Source: Gottfriedia acidiceleris
GTDB taxonomy: Bacteria > Bacillota > Bacilli > Bacillales > Bacillaceae_G
NCBI RefSeq assembly: GCF_002128425.1
Contig: NZ_NESS01000002.1
Span: 62,001-126,000, forward strand
DNA length: 64,000 nt
Reading direction: 5' to 3'
Below the pieces are notes generated by a model. The model was not told where the DNA came from, searched no databases, and saw nothing but the letters and a program-made list of their open reading frames with translations. The translations under genes and the position numbers were made by a program. Positions 1-9,310 of the stretch are shown one piece after another; position 1 is the first letter of the stretch; the number at the start of each line of letters is the position of its first letter.

Positions 1-198
1 CGAACTGCCAATACTGCATCACAGGTTGGTGATTTGATGACAGCACAAGGCCATCTATCCTTTTTCGAAATGCTTAGCGACCTTTGCTGCCTCGCTGCGT
101 TAAAGGAAGTCGATGGCGGGATCGACATAGATACGACCCTATATACCATGAAGGGGCAATTGTTAGGAAAGGCGGTGCGAAAGAGTGACATCAATTAA
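1..198 (+). CDS. cbiD: Cobalt-precorrin-5B C1-methyltransferase, C-terminal part (CbiD)
   Basis: The reading frame is open from the first base and ends at TAA 196-198, giving the last 65 residues of a protein cut by the window edge. The visible sequence (starting [12 protein letters not shown], then an FFEMLSD stretch and a closing [10 protein letters not shown]) resembles the C-terminus of CbiD, the methyltransferase that alkylates C1 of the corrin ring in the anaerobic cobalamin route. The next gene is cbiET, the usual follower of cbiD in Bacillus cobalamin operons, and it overlaps this stop by 14 bases. The missing N-terminus must lie to the left. The assignment rests on the tail plus gene order, so it is good but not certain. 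Confidence 0.8.
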   Translation, partial: RTANTASQVGDLMTAQGHLSFFEMLSDLCCLAALKEVDGGIDIDTTLYTMKGQLLGKAVRKSDIN

Positions 199-1390
199 AA
201 TGATCGGCATTGGGGACGAAGGGAAAGTCAGCCTACTCCCGATGTACGAAAAGTGGATTAATGAAAGTGAACTATTAATAGGAGGAAAGAGACAGCTTTC
301 TTTTTTTCCTGAATTCGCCGGCGAAAAAATGGCGATTGAAGGCGGGCTTAATTCCCTAGTGGAACACTTGCAATCGGAGACGAGAAACGTAGTCATTCTA
401 GCTTCCGGAGACCCGTTGTTTTATGGAATTGGAAGCTATTTATCTTCTAAAATCGATTTGGATATTTATCCATATATAAGCTCAATCCAGCTTGCTTTTG
501 CCAGAATGAAAGAAAGATGGCAGGATGCTTATTTTACTAGTGTTCATGGCAGGAGTATAAAAGGGCTGGCACAACGAGTCGATGGAAAAAAAATAGTCGC
601 AATCTTAACCGATACAGAAAATTCCCCAAATAAAATCGCTCAGTATTTGCTTTCCTTTGGCATGACTGAATATGAGGCGTTTGTGGGCGAGAACCTTGGC
701 AGTGACAAGGAACGATGCCGCTGGTTTACCCTTGCTGAAATGAAGGATGAAGAGTTTTCACCGCTCAATGTAGTAATTCTTAAGAAAAAGGGTGAAAGTC
801 CGCATTGGTCGATTGGCATTGACGATTCGGAATTTTTTCAACGTAAACCAGATAAGGGCTTAATTACAAAAAAGGAAATACGTACACTAAGCGTTAGTGC
901 CCTAAGGTTAAAAGAAAATAGCACAGTTTGGGATATTGGGACATGCACAGGTTCTGTTGCGATTGAGGCAGCGAAAATCGCCAGGGAAGGACAAGTGTTT
1001 GCTATCGAAAAGAACGAGGGCGACCTTGAAAACTGTAAGCAAAATTTAGCAAAGTTCCGTGTGGATGCAACACTCGTCCATGGAAAAGCACCAGAGGGCT
1101 TAGAAACCTTCCCGGATCCGGATGCGGTTTTTATTGGCGGAACGGCAGGCGGGATGAAAGACATTTTGGATATTTGCTGTAGCCGCTTGAAAGCGTGCGG
1201 GCGCATTGTCTTAAATGCTGTCACGATTGAAAATCTTTCAGAAGCGATGCTTTTGTTTAAAGAGCTGGGATTTGAGACGAACATTACTCTTGCTCAAATA
1301 TCCAGAAGTAAGCCCATTTTGAATCTGACAAGATTTGATGCATTAAATCCGATTTACATAATAGAAGCATGGCGCAAGGAAGGGGAGTAA
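185..1390 (+). CDS. cbiET: Fused precorrin C5- and C15-methyltransferase/decarboxylase (CbiE-CbiT)
   Basis: This 401-residue protein is a natural fusion. Residues 1 to about 195 form a CbiE-type tetrapyrrole methylase with the GDPLFYG motif at 75-81. Residues from about 210 form a CbiT-type SAM methyltransferase with the SAM-binding motif [14 protein letters not shown] beginning near residue 250. Together they methylate C5 and C15 and decarboxylate the C12 acetate chain of cobalt-precorrin intermediates. The start is a GTG inside the end of cbiD, which implies translational coupling. The same fusion is known in the Bacillus megaterium cobalamin operon. A minus-strand frame across the CbiT half is a shadow. 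Confidence 0.92.
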   Translation: MTSIKMIGIGDEGKVSLLPMYEKWINESELLIGGKRQLSFFPEFAGEKMAIEGGLNSLVEHLQSETRNVVILASGDPLFYGIGSYLSSKIDLDIYPYISSIQLAFARMKERWQDAYFTSVHGRSIKGLAQRVDGKKIVAILTDTENSPNKIAQYLLSFGMTEYEAFVGENLGSDKERCRWFTLAEMKDEEFSPLNVVILKKKGESPHWSIGIDDSEFFQRKPDKGLITKKEIRTLSVSALRLKENSTVWDIGTCTGSVAIEAAKIAREGQVFAIEKNEGDLENCKQNLAKFRVDATLVHGKAPEGLETFPDPDAVFIGGTAGGMKDILDICCSRLKACGRIVLNAVTIENLSEAMLLFKELGFETNITLAQISRSKPILNLTRFDALNPIYIIEAWRKEGE

Positions 1391-1392
1391 AC

Positions 1393-2094
1393 ATGTTAGG
1401 TACATTATACGGCCTTGGGGTTGGCCCAGGGGATCCAGAGCTCATTACCGTTAAGGCGTTTCGGAAATTAAAGGAATCACCAGTGATTGCCTATCCGAAA
1501 AAACAAAAGGGCAGCAAAAGTTATGCCCATCGAATCATTGATGTCTATTTTCAGCCAAACGAAAAAGAAATGCTAGGCCTTGTCTTTCCGATGACAAAGG
1601 ATCCAGCCACATTGGAAAGAAAGTGGACGGAAACCGTGGAAAATGTTTGGGCGAAGCTGCAGGAGGGAAAAGATGTCGCTTTTGTAACTGAAGGGGACCC
1701 TCTTTTATACAGTACGTTTATTCATATGATGCGTTTGATGCAGGAGAAGTATCCGCAAGTCCCGATTGAAGTTGTTCCGGGGATTTCGTCCATCAATGGG
1801 GCGGCTTCTAGGCTTGGGATTCCATTGGCAGATGGGGATGAGCATGTAGCAATTGTTCCAGCACGGGATGACTACGAAACGATGAAAAAAGTCATTCAAG
1901 AAAATGATTGTGTCATTTTTATAAAAGTGGCAAAAGTGATTGATTTAATGCTAGAAGTATTACGTGATTTAGATTTGCTTGACAAAGCTTCAGTCGTCAC
2001 AAAGGTAACATCGGATGAAGAAATTATTTGGAGAGCAGATGAGCTCGAAGGAGCGGAGCTTGAATATTTAACACTAATGGTGGTGAGAAAATGA
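1393..2094 (+). CDS. cbiL: Cobalt-precorrin-2 C20-methyltransferase (CbiL)
   Basis: The 233-residue protein carries the tetrapyrrole methylase signature GVGPGDPE at residues 9-16 and a second EGDPLLYS motif in the SAM-binding core. It follows cbiET and precedes cbiF, the order expected for CbiL, which adds the C20 methyl group to cobalt-factor II/precorrin-2. I place the start at ATG 1393, preceded by an AAGGAAGGGGAG ribosome binding site at the end of cbiET. An in-frame ATG 24 bases upstream lies inside cbiET and is less likely. The stop overlaps the next start by ATGA. Confidence 0.9.
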   Translation: MLGTLYGLGVGPGDPELITVKAFRKLKESPVIAYPKKQKGSKSYAHRIIDVYFQPNEKEMLGLVFPMTKDPATLERKWTETVENVWAKLQEGKDVAFVTEGDPLLYSTFIHMMRLMQEKYPQVPIEVVPGISSINGAASRLGIPLADGDEHVAIVPARDDYETMKKVIQENDCVIFIKVAKVIDLMLEVLRDLDLLDKASVVTKVTSDEEIIWRADELEGAELEYLTLMVVRK

Positions 2095-2864
2095 AGCTTT
2101 ATATCATTGGCGCGGGACCGGGCGATCCTGATTTAATTACGGTAAAAGGTCTTTTGCATCTTCAGGAGGCAGATGTCATTCTATACGCGGATTCTCTTGT
2201 AAACGAAGACTTAATTGCTAAAGCAAAACCTTCCGCCGAAATATTGAAAACCGCCGGGATGCACTTAGAAGAAATGGTTAACGTGATGGCTGACCGAATC
2301 CTACAAGGGAAAAAGGTCGTTCGTGTCCACACGGGCGATCCGGCTGTCTACGGGGCGATTATGGAACAAATCGTATTGTTAAAGAAGAGAGGAATCGAAA
2401 TAGAAATTGTTCCAGGTGTGAGCTCAGTGTTTGCAGCCGCCGCGGCCGCTCAAGCTGAGCTGACGATTCCTGATTTAACGCAAACCGTGATCCTGACAAG
2501 AGCCGAGGGCAGGACACCTGTGCCAGAATTTGAAAAGCTGGCGGATTTAGCAAAACATCATTGCACGATCTCGCTTTTCTTAAGTGCGACGTTAACGAAG
2601 AAACTTGTCAAGGAATTGACCGGGGCAGGCTGGAGTAAGGATACTCCTGTTGCTGTTGTTTATAAAGCGTCTTGGCCGGATCAAAAAATTGTCCGGACCA
2701 CACTGGAACACTTGGACGAAGATATGCGGGTAAACGGGATTCGTAAACAGGCTATGATTTTAGCCGGATGGGCGTTAGATGAAAACATCCACGAACAAGA
2801 TTATCGTTCCAAGCTGTATGACAAAACGTTTACACACGGATTCCGCAGGGGGGTGGAATCGTAA
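2091..2864 (+). CDS. cbiF: Cobalt-precorrin-4 C11-methyltransferase (CbiF)
   Basis: The 257-residue protein has the family motifs GAGPGDPD at residues 7-14 and a downstream HTGDPAVYG, plus VPGVSSVFAAAA, which is typical of C11-methyltransferases. CbiF adds the methyl group at C11 just before the ring lactone is opened by CbiG, the next gene. The start ATG overlaps the cbiL stop in an ATGA arrangement, and the stop overlaps the cbiG start (TAATG). Length agrees with the family. No anomalies are seen. Confidence 0.92.
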   Translation: MKLYIIGAGPGDPDLITVKGLLHLQEADVILYADSLVNEDLIAKAKPSAEILKTAGMHLEEMVNVMADRILQGKKVVRVHTGDPAVYGAIMEQIVLLKKRGIEIEIVPGVSSVFAAAAAAQAELTIPDLTQTVILTRAEGRTPVPEFEKLADLAKHHCTISLFLSATLTKKLVKELTGAGWSKDTPVAVVYKASWPDQKIVRTTLEHLDEDMRVNGIRKQAMILAGWALDENIHEQDYRSKLYDKTFTHGFRRGVES

Positions 2865-3985
2865 TGATCGAGCTCAAAGAAGCGCAAAGGGCAGTCATCC
2901 AGCAGAAGGGGGACTATGCGGTTGTCGCCATTACAAAGCATGGGGTCGAACTGGCCCGCAAGCTGGGAAATTCGTTTCAAAATGCCGATGTGTACTATAT
3001 GGCGAAGTTTGAAAGAGGAGATGAGAAGAACAAGGACATCCAGTTATTTACTGGTAGTGTTCGCCTTCTTCTGCCCTCCCTTTTCGAGGTCTATAAGGGG
3101 CTGATCATCATCATTTCCCTTGGAGCCGTGGTACGAATGATTGCACCTATTTTAAAGGATAAAAAAACAGATCCTGCGGTTGTCGTTATCGACGATAAGG
3201 GCGAACATGTGATCAGCGTGCTGTCAGGCCATATCGGGGGTGCCAATGAACTAACGAAAGAAGTAGCGGCCACTCTACAAGCCCGTCCCATTATTACCAC
3301 AGCTTCAGATGTACAGGAAACGATTGCGGTTGATTTGTTCGGAAAACGATTTGGCTGGATGTGGGACTCGGCTGATAAGTTGACACCCGTTAGCGCTTCG
3401 GTTGTAAACGAAGAAAAAATCGCCGTGGTTCAGGAGTCAGGCGAAAAAGAATGGTGGCCATATGACCGGCCGCTACCTGAAAATATTCAGCCGTATTCAT
3501 CGATCCAAGAAGCGCTGGCCGCAAAGCCAGATGCTGCCTTAGTAGTAACCCATCGGAATTTATCCGAAGACGAATCGGACATTTTACATAATGGTGTTTT
3601 ATATCGACCAAAGGTGATCGCCCTTGGGGTGGGCTGCAACCGTGGGACCACTGCCGCGGAAATCGAAGCAGTAATCGACGAAACGCTTGAGGAATTAAGG
3701 TTTTCAAAAAAAAGTGTCAAAGCGGTTTGCACAATTGATCTAAAAAAGGATGAAGCGGGACTGCTCGAAGTGGTGAATAAAAACTTCTGGGAGTTTATTT
3801 ATTACACACCAGCTGAATTGAATTCCATTAAACTTCAGAACCCTTCTGAAACTGTCTTTAAATTTACCGGTGCATACGGCGTCAGTGAGCCGGCTGCTTT
3901 ATTATACAGCAAAGCGGAACATCTAACGTTGATGAAGAAGAAATCAGGAAATGTCACCATATCAGTTGCGGTGATTCCTTATTGA
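2864..3985 (+). CDS. cbiG: Cobalt-precorrin-5A hydrolase (CbiG)
   Basis: The 373-residue protein opens the delta-lactone of cobalt-precorrin-5A and releases acetaldehyde, the ring-contraction step of the anaerobic pathway. The middle part shows the CbiG-typical GAVVRMIAP and VLSGHIGGANELT segments. The C-terminal domain begins with a GVGCNRGTTAAEIE motif near residue 253. It is translationally coupled to cbiF upstream (TAATG). The next start, cbiA, lies 17 bases after this stop. Its presence shows that the operon follows the early-cobalt-insertion (anaerobic) route. Confidence 0.92.
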   Translation: MIELKEAQRAVIQQKGDYAVVAITKHGVELARKLGNSFQNADVYYMAKFERGDEKNKDIQLFTGSVRLLLPSLFEVYKGLIIIISLGAVVRMIAPILKDKKTDPAVVVIDDKGEHVISVLSGHIGGANELTKEVAATLQARPIITTASDVQETIAVDLFGKRFGWMWDSADKLTPVSASVVNEEKIAVVQESGEKEWWPYDRPLPENIQPYSSIQEALAAKPDAALVVTHRNLSEDESDILHNGVLYRPKVIALGVGCNRGTTAAEIEAVIDETLEELRFSKKSVKAVCTIDLKKDEAGLLEVVNKNFWEFIYYTPAELNSIKLQNPSETVFKFTGAYGVSEPAALLYSKAEHLTLMKKKSGNVTISVAVIPY

Positions 3986-4002
3986 GAGAGGAGGGAAATA
4001 GA

Positions 4003-5373
4003 ATGTCTACTCGTAGACTTGTGATTGCAGGAACAGGCAGCGGTGTCGGAAAAACGACGCTGACAATCGGGCTGATGTCTGCTTTAAGGAAAAAGGGCTA
4101 TAATGTCCAGGGCTTTAAATGCGGTCCAGATTATATCGACCCGACCTATCATACGGCCGTCACGGGGAGAACGTCAAGAAATATTGACAGCTGGATGCTC
4201 AACCACGAGATGGTGAAAGAAATTGTCAATCGTGCAAGTAATGGGGCGGATATTTCCGTCATCGAAGGAGTAATGGGATTCTTTGATGGAAAAAATCCTC
4301 TAAATAATACAGGATCAACTGCTGAAATTAGTCTCGTCACCGAAAGTCCGGTCATTTTGGTCGTGAATTGTGCCAGCATGGCTCGGAGTGCGGCGGCCAT
4401 TGTGAAGGGATTTCAAACGTTTCTGAAGGAAGCCAATATTGTCGGGGTGATCGCCAATCGGGTGGGTAGCGAAGGGCATTTTAAAATCGTTCAAAACGCG
4501 ATTGAGCAAGAATGCGGTATTCCCGTCCTTGGCTATTTGAAAAGAAACGAGGAACTCTCGATTCCCAAACGGCATTTAGGATTGATACCATCCGTTGAAC
4601 GGGGAGAATTGAATCCATTTTTTGATCAACTAGGTGATTTAGTCCTTGAAACCGTTGATATAGATGCTATATATGACTTGGCACAAGCCCCCCTATTAAA
4701 GATAAAAGAATCCCAGTTTAAAAGAGCTGAGCAGGCAACTGTAAAAATTGCAGTCGCACGAGATGCCGCTTTTAATTTTTACTATCAGGAAAACCTCGAC
4801 ATGTTAGTAGCTGCTGGAGCCGAGCTAATCGAGTTCTCTCCATTAAAAGGTGAATGCCTGCCGGAACAAGTCGATGGCTTATATATCGGTGGTGGTTTCC
4901 CAGAGGAATTTGCGGAGGAGCTGACAAAACAGACAGAGGTAAACAACTCGATTCGAACGGCCATTGAAAAAGGAATGCCAACCTTGGCGGAATGCGGCGG
5001 GTTTATGTACTTAACTGAAACGTTGGAAACAACTGATGAAACGAGTTACAAAATGGTCGGGATCATTCCTGGAAAGGTGAAAATGCAGACAAAACTAGCT
5101 GCTTTAGGATACCGGGAAATCACTGCAGCAGAAGAAAATTTCTTGTTAGCGGGAAATCTGAGTGCAAGAGGCCATGAATTTCACTACTCAACCTTTCATC
5201 CGAGAACGGTTTTTGAACCGGCCTACCAAACGAAAGGAATGCGTGGGTTTAAGCAGGAGGGCTATCGGAAAGGGAATTTAATTGCAGGTTATACCCATTT
5301 TCATTTTGGCTCATGCCCTGATCTTGTCGAAAATTGGCTGAAGAAATGTAAGGAGTTTAAACAAAATGACTAA
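4003..5373 (+). CDS. cbiA: Cobyrinate a,c-diamide synthase (CbiA)
   Basis: This 456-residue enzyme amidates the a and c side chains of cobyrinate with ATP and glutamine. A dethiobiotin-synthetase-like ATP site is visible at residues 10-18 (GTGSGVGKT). The C-terminal glutamine amidotransferase domain has its nucleophile in AECGGFMYL with Cys331 and the conserved HEFHYS downstream. I chose ATG 4003 because GAGGAGGG lies just upstream; an earlier in-frame ATG at 3982 would run through that ribosome binding site. Its end overlaps cobQ by 8 bases. Confidence 0.92.
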   Translation: MSTRRLVIAGTGSGVGKTTLTIGLMSALRKKGYNVQGFKCGPDYIDPTYHTAVTGRTSRNIDSWMLNHEMVKEIVNRASNGADISVIEGVMGFFDGKNPLNNTGSTAEISLVTESPVILVVNCASMARSAAAIVKGFQTFLKEANIVGVIANRVGSEGHFKIVQNAIEQECGIPVLGYLKRNEELSIPKRHLGLIPSVERGELNPFFDQLGDLVLETVDIDAIYDLAQAPLLKIKESQFKRAEQATVKIAVARDAAFNFYYQENLDMLVAAGAELIEFSPLKGECLPEQVDGLYIGGGFPEEFAEELTKQTEVNNSIRTAIEKGMPTLAECGGFMYLTETLETTDETSYKMVGIIPGKVKMQTKLAALGYREITAAEENFLLAGNLSARGHEFHYSTFHPRTVFEPAYQTKGMRGFKQEGYRKGNLIAGYTHFHFGSCPDLVENWLKKCKEFKQND

Positions 5374-6886
5374 AGCTCTTCCAATTATGTTTCAAGGTAC
5401 CAATTCGGATGTCGGCAAAAGTGTTGTCGTGACCGCCTTTTGCCGGATTTTCGCCCAGGACGGATATAAAACGGTTCCGTTTAAATCACAAAATATGGCG
5501 TTAAATTCCTATATCACAGTGGATGGAAAAGAAATAGGCAGAGCACAGGGAGTTCAAGCCGAAGCAGCATGTATCCAGGCAACCACCGATATGAACCCGA
5601 TTCTATTAAAGCCGAACCGGGATAACCAATCCCAAATCGTCGTTCATGGTAAACCATTTGAAAATATGGAAGCAGGAAGGTACCGCCAGGAATTCTTTCA
5701 AACTGGATTGGAACTTATTCAACAATCGCTGTCCACCCTGTCCCAAAATTATGAACGAATTGTCATTGAAGGGGCTGGTAGTCCGGCTGAGATTAATCTG
5801 AATGACCGGGAAATGGTTAATATGCGGGTCGCCAAAATGGCGGATGCTCCTGTGATTTTAATTGGTGATATCGAAAAGGGCGGAGTGTTTGCTAGTTTAG
5901 TAGGAACCCTTCAACTGATGGAACCTGAGGACCGCGATCGTGTAATTGGTGTAATAATCAATAAATTCCGCGGCGATCTCAGCCTGCTAGAATCTGGATT
6001 AACGTGGTTTGAAGAGTATACAGGAAAACCCATTCTCGGCGTGATTCCTTACTTGGAGAATCTAAATATTGATGCCGAGGATTCCGTGATTTTAAACCAA
6101 TATACATCTACTCAAAATACTGAAAAAGAATTAGATATCGCGGTGATTCAGTATCCGAAAATCTCCAATTTCACGGATGTCGACCCGTTTTTTGCTGAGC
6201 CGGATTGTCAAGTCCGTTTTATAACGAGAGCAGATCAATTACACCATCCAGATTTAGTCATTCTCCCTGGTAGCAAGAATACAATTGAAGATTTGCTGTT
6301 TTTACGAAAGAGCGGCATCGCTCAAAAAATAGCAGAATTACAAAAAATGAAACACTCAGTTCTTTTCGGGATCTGCGGCGGCTATCAAATGCTTGGTGAT
6401 AAAATTGAGGATCCGTTGGCGATCGAGTCTCTCCATAAAGAAATAGAAGGCCTTCAGTTACTGCCAATTGGAACGACCATTACGAAAGAAAAGACGACGA
6501 TCCTATCAAATGGGCAGTTGCATCTTTTCGGAAAAAACTTTCATGTGACAGGTTACGAGATTCATATGGGTGAAACCGTGGCGACAGGAGCGTCTCAAGG
6601 TCTTATTTTTACAAATGAAAAATGGGATGGTTGTCATTCAAAAGACGAAACGATCATTGGAACTTATTTTCATGGGATATTCCATAATGATGAATTTCGT
6701 GAGGAATTACTTAATCATCTCCGCCGTAAAAAGGGATTGGAGCCCATCCTCATACGCCCGTCTTTTAACCAATTGCGGGAAGAAGCATTTGATCGGCTGG
6801 CAGAACATGTAAGGGGACACGTTAAACTGGATGTCATTGAACAATTAATGAAGGATTATCAACAAAGGAGATCACCCAATGAATAG
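5366..6886 (+). CDS. cobQ: Cobyric acid synthase (CobQ/CbiP)
   Basis: This 506-residue enzyme amidates side chains b, d, e and g of adenosylcobyrinate diamide. It has the ATP-binding motif GTNSDVGKS near residue 11 and a C-terminal amidotransferase domain with Cys337 in FGICGGYQML and a closing GTYFHGIFH motif. Size and domain order match CobQ/CbiP and differ from the shorter CbiA upstream. It overlaps both neighbours (cbiA by 8 bases, cobT by 8 bases), so it belongs to the same transcript. The sequenced B. megaterium cbi operon has a different arrangement at this point, so this looks like a distinct operon version. Confidence 0.92.
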   Translation: MTKALPIMFQGTNSDVGKSVVVTAFCRIFAQDGYKTVPFKSQNMALNSYITVDGKEIGRAQGVQAEAACIQATTDMNPILLKPNRDNQSQIVVHGKPFENMEAGRYRQEFFQTGLELIQQSLSTLSQNYERIVIEGAGSPAEINLNDREMVNMRVAKMADAPVILIGDIEKGGVFASLVGTLQLMEPEDRDRVIGVIINKFRGDLSLLESGLTWFEEYTGKPILGVIPYLENLNIDAEDSVILNQYTSTQNTEKELDIAVIQYPKISNFTDVDPFFAEPDCQVRFITRADQLHHPDLVILPGSKNTIEDLLFLRKSGIAQKIAELQKMKHSVLFGICGGYQMLGDKIEDPLAIESLHKEIEGLQLLPIGTTITKEKTTILSNGQLHLFGKNFHVTGYEIHMGETVATGASQGLIFTNEKWDGCHSKDETIIGTYFHGIFHNDEFREELLNHLRRKKGLEPILIRPSFNQLREEAFDRLAEHVRGHVKLDVIEQLMKDYQQRRSPNE

Positions 6887-7919
6887 CGTAATAACAGAAA
6901 TCCAGCCTCTTGATAGAGAAATGGGACAGCAAGTTCGTGAGTATATCGATACGTTAACAAAACCTCAGGGCAGTTTGGGGAGATTAGAGGGATTAGCCAT
7001 TCATCTGTCGGAAATGACATCTGAAGCATTCCCGGTCGTGTCTCCACCCGGTGTAATAGTTTTTGCCGCTGATCATGGTGTAGTTGAAGAAAGGGTGTCC
7101 GCTTTCCCGCAGGAAGTTACCGTGCAAATGGTCAAAAACTTTTTAAACAGCGGTGCGGCAATCAATGTTTTTAGCCGGCAAATTGGAGCTATGTTTGAAG
7201 TCGTTGATATCGGTGTGGCAGCAGATATTGAGGCTGACGGGTTTGTGAATCGGAAAATCCGCTATGGAACCAACAATTTTTGCCAACAGGATGCATTAAC
7301 AAGAGCAGAGGCAAAACAAGCTATCGCCGTTGGCTATGAACGGGCGGAACAAATGATTCAAAAGGGAATCAAATGCCTAATTGTTGGTGAAATGGGGATC
7401 GGTAATACGACGTCAAGCAGTGCGATTGCAGCGGTTTTAAGTGGGCAGGACATCGATGTTCTCGTCGGCCGGGGAACTGGGATTGCAAAAGAAAAAATTC
7501 GTCATAAACAAGAGATCATTACAAAAGCGCTAAAGGAAAGAAACCCTGACAAGAAGGATCCCATCGATATCTTAGCAAAAATCGGCGGTTTGGAAATTGC
7601 CGGAATGACAGGTGCAATGCTCTGTGCCGCACAAAAACGGATTCCAATATTGGTAGATGGGTTTATTTGCACGATTGCAGCTCTTTTGGCAAGGGAAATC
7701 TGTGAGACAGCAGCGGAATATATGATTGTCGGCCATCGTTCCGTCGAGCCTGGGCATGAAATTGCGCTGCAGTTATTAGGCAAGAAGCCACTACTTGATT
7801 TAGATTTGCGGCTAGGAGAAGGAAGTGGGGCAGCAGTGGCCTTTCCAATCTTACAATCAGCGACCTTAATGCTGAAAGAAATGGCCACCTTTGCATCGGC
7901 TGGAATTTCCAATGAGTAA
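6879..7919 (+). CDS. cobT: Nicotinate-nucleotide--dimethylbenzimidazole phosphoribosyltransferase (CobT)
   Basis: The 346-residue protein activates the lower-ligand base, forming alpha-ribazole phosphate from dimethylbenzimidazole and nicotinate mononucleotide. Hallmarks are KPQGSLGRLE near the N-terminus, VIVFAADHGV, GEMGIGNTT, and the C-terminal RLGEGSGAA segment that contains the catalytic glutamate of the family. The ATG overlaps the cobQ stop. Its partners in nucleotide-loop assembly, cobU and cobS, are decayed downstream, so its product has no intact local consumer. Confidence 0.93.
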   Translation: MNSVITEIQPLDREMGQQVREYIDTLTKPQGSLGRLEGLAIHLSEMTSEAFPVVSPPGVIVFAADHGVVEERVSAFPQEVTVQMVKNFLNSGAAINVFSRQIGAMFEVVDIGVAADIEADGFVNRKIRYGTNNFCQQDALTRAEAKQAIAVGYERAEQMIQKGIKCLIVGEMGIGNTTSSSAIAAVLSGQDIDVLVGRGTGIAKEKIRHKQEIITKALKERNPDKKDPIDILAKIGGLEIAGMTGAMLCAAQKRIPILVDGFICTIAALLAREICETAAEYMIVGHRSVEPGHEIALQLLGKKPLLDLDLRLGEGSGAAVAFPILQSATLMLKEMATFASAGISNE

Positions 7920-7938
7920 TTTAGGAAGGAGCGAGAAG

Positions 7939-8724
7939 ATGACAAATGGAAAAGTGTATCTTGTTGGTGCTGGGCCGGGAGACCCTAAGCTGATCACGGT
8001 TTACGGGATGGAGTGTATCCAACAGGCGGATGTGATTTTATATGACCGTTTAGTAAATGAGGAACTGCTCAAGTATGCAAAGGCGGAGGCAGAGTTAATA
8101 TTTTGTGGAAAACAGCCAGGGAAACATCAGATCATTCAAGATCAAATTCACCAGCTGTTAATTGAAAAAGCCAGTCAGGGCAAGACTGTCACCAGATTAA
8201 AAGGAGGCGATCCTTGCATTTTCGGCCGTGTCGGTGAAGAAGCGGAAATTCTTGCAGAACATGGGATTCACTATGAAATAGTACCGGGGATTACAGCTGG
8301 TATTGCAGCGCCTGCTTATGCCGGAATTCCGGTGACCCACCGCGATTATGCTTCCACCTTCGCGATTGTCACTGGCCACAGCCGCGCGGAAAAGGATGGG
8401 GATCAATTAAATTGGTCAGCTCTCGCTCAAGGAATCGATACGATTGCCTTTTATATGGGAATTGGGAATTTACCTTATATTGTTTCGCGATTAATAGAGA
8501 ACGGAAAAAGTCCTGATACGAAAGCCGCCATTATCCAATGGGGGACCACGTCCAAGCAGAAAACGGTGACCGGAAGTTTAAAGGATATCGAAATCCGGGT
8601 CCGAGAAGCCAGGATTACTCATCCAGCGATTGTTCTCGTGGGTGATGTGGTCGGTCTTCGCGAGAAAATACGCTGGTTTCAAGAAGCAGAAGAAAAACAA
8701 TTAGTTGGAATAGGGAGGGGCTAA
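7939..8724 (+). CDS. cobA: Uroporphyrinogen-III C-methyltransferase (CobA/SUMT)
   Basis: This 261-residue enzyme makes precorrin-2 from uroporphyrinogen III with two SAM molecules and so feeds the operon. Family motifs are GAGPGDPKLIT near the N-terminus, RLKGGDPCIFGR, VPGITAGIAAPAYAGIP and VTHRDYA. It lacks the CysG dehydrogenase/ferrochelatase half, so it is a stand-alone SUMT. I place the start at ATG 7939, preceded by GGAAGGAG; a longer in-frame ORF from 7891 would overlap cobT. It ends one base before the next ATG. Confidence 0.93.
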   Translation: MTNGKVYLVGAGPGDPKLITVYGMECIQQADVILYDRLVNEELLKYAKAEAELIFCGKQPGKHQIIQDQIHQLLIEKASQGKTVTRLKGGDPCIFGRVGEEAEILAEHGIHYEIVPGITAGIAAPAYAGIPVTHRDYASTFAIVTGHSRAEKDGDQLNWSALAQGIDTIAFYMGIGNLPYIVSRLIENGKSPDTKAAIIQWGTTSKQKTVTGSLKDIEIRVREARITHPAIVLVGDVVGLREKIRWFQEAEEKQLVGIGRG

Positions 8725-8725
8725 G

Positions 8726-9295
8726 ATGTCAATTTTAGCGGAAATCAAAAACCGAAGAGCAATCCGTGATTATGCGGCTCGAGAGGTAGAGGACGAAAAG
8801 ATTCACACCTTATTAGAAGCAGCGACATGGGCACCGAATGACCGCATGCGTGAACCATGGAGCTTTTATGTGATTAAAGGCGAAGCAAAAAAACGCTATG
8901 AAGCGTTGGCCTATGAATATCTACTGGAACGCTTTCCAACCAAACCAAATTTAATCGAAAGCTCCTTAAAGGTACTAAAAACAACACCGGTCCATATTGT
9001 CGTTACCGCTGACATCGTTCCAGACGACGAAGAGGCATCTGCCGATAATGAATATGCCGTATGCTGTGCGATCCATTCGATGTGGCTTACTGCCAAAGAA
9101 TTGGGATTAGGTCTAGTCTGGCGGACAAGGGGAGTCGGACTTGTTCGTGACCAACGAATGTATGAATTTATTGGCTCACCCGAAAATAAGAAAATAATCG
9201 GAAATTTGTTTATCGGTTATCCCGATCCAGAAGTATTAAAAAAGGCGAAGGTGCCGGCTCGGACATCTTTTGAAGAAAAGACAGTCTGGCTGTAA
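8726..9295 (+). CDS. Nitroreductase-family flavoprotein of the cobalamin operon (CbiY-like)
   Basis: This 189-residue protein has the nitroreductase fold signature: an N-terminal RRAIRDY motif, APNDRMREPWSFYVI near residue 33, and a C-terminal IGYPDP segment. A nitroreductase called CbiY occupies the same place, between cysG/cobA and btuR, in the B. megaterium cobalamin operon. A role as flavin reductase for Co(II) reduction, or in lower-ligand synthesis like BluB, is possible. The APNDRMREPW region looks like ordinary nitroreductases rather than BluB, so I do not call it bluB. A GGAGGGG site precedes the ATG. Confidence 0.75.
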   Translation: MSILAEIKNRRAIRDYAAREVEDEKIHTLLEAATWAPNDRMREPWSFYVIKGEAKKRYEALAYEYLLERFPTKPNLIESSLKVLKTTPVHIVVTADIVPDDEEASADNEYAVCCAIHSMWLTAKELGLGLVWRTRGVGLVRDQRMYEFIGSPENKKIIGNLFIGYPDPEVLKKAKVPARTSFEEKTVWL

Positions 9296-9310
9296 CGAGG
9301 AGTGAAGCGG

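Noticed and set aside
838-1284. 148-residue minus-strand ORF within cbiET
   Set aside because: It is a shadow of the CbiT-coding part, with no ribosome binding site and low-complexity serine-rich translation.
7502-7945. 147-residue minus-strand ORF within cobT
   Set aside because: It is antisense to conserved CobT motifs and has no ribosome binding site.
8726-9295. Calling the nitroreductase BluB (dimethylbenzimidazole synthase)
   Set aside because: The active-site region APNDRMREPWSF looks like ordinary nitroreductases, and the protein is shorter than typical BluB; position matches CbiY instead.
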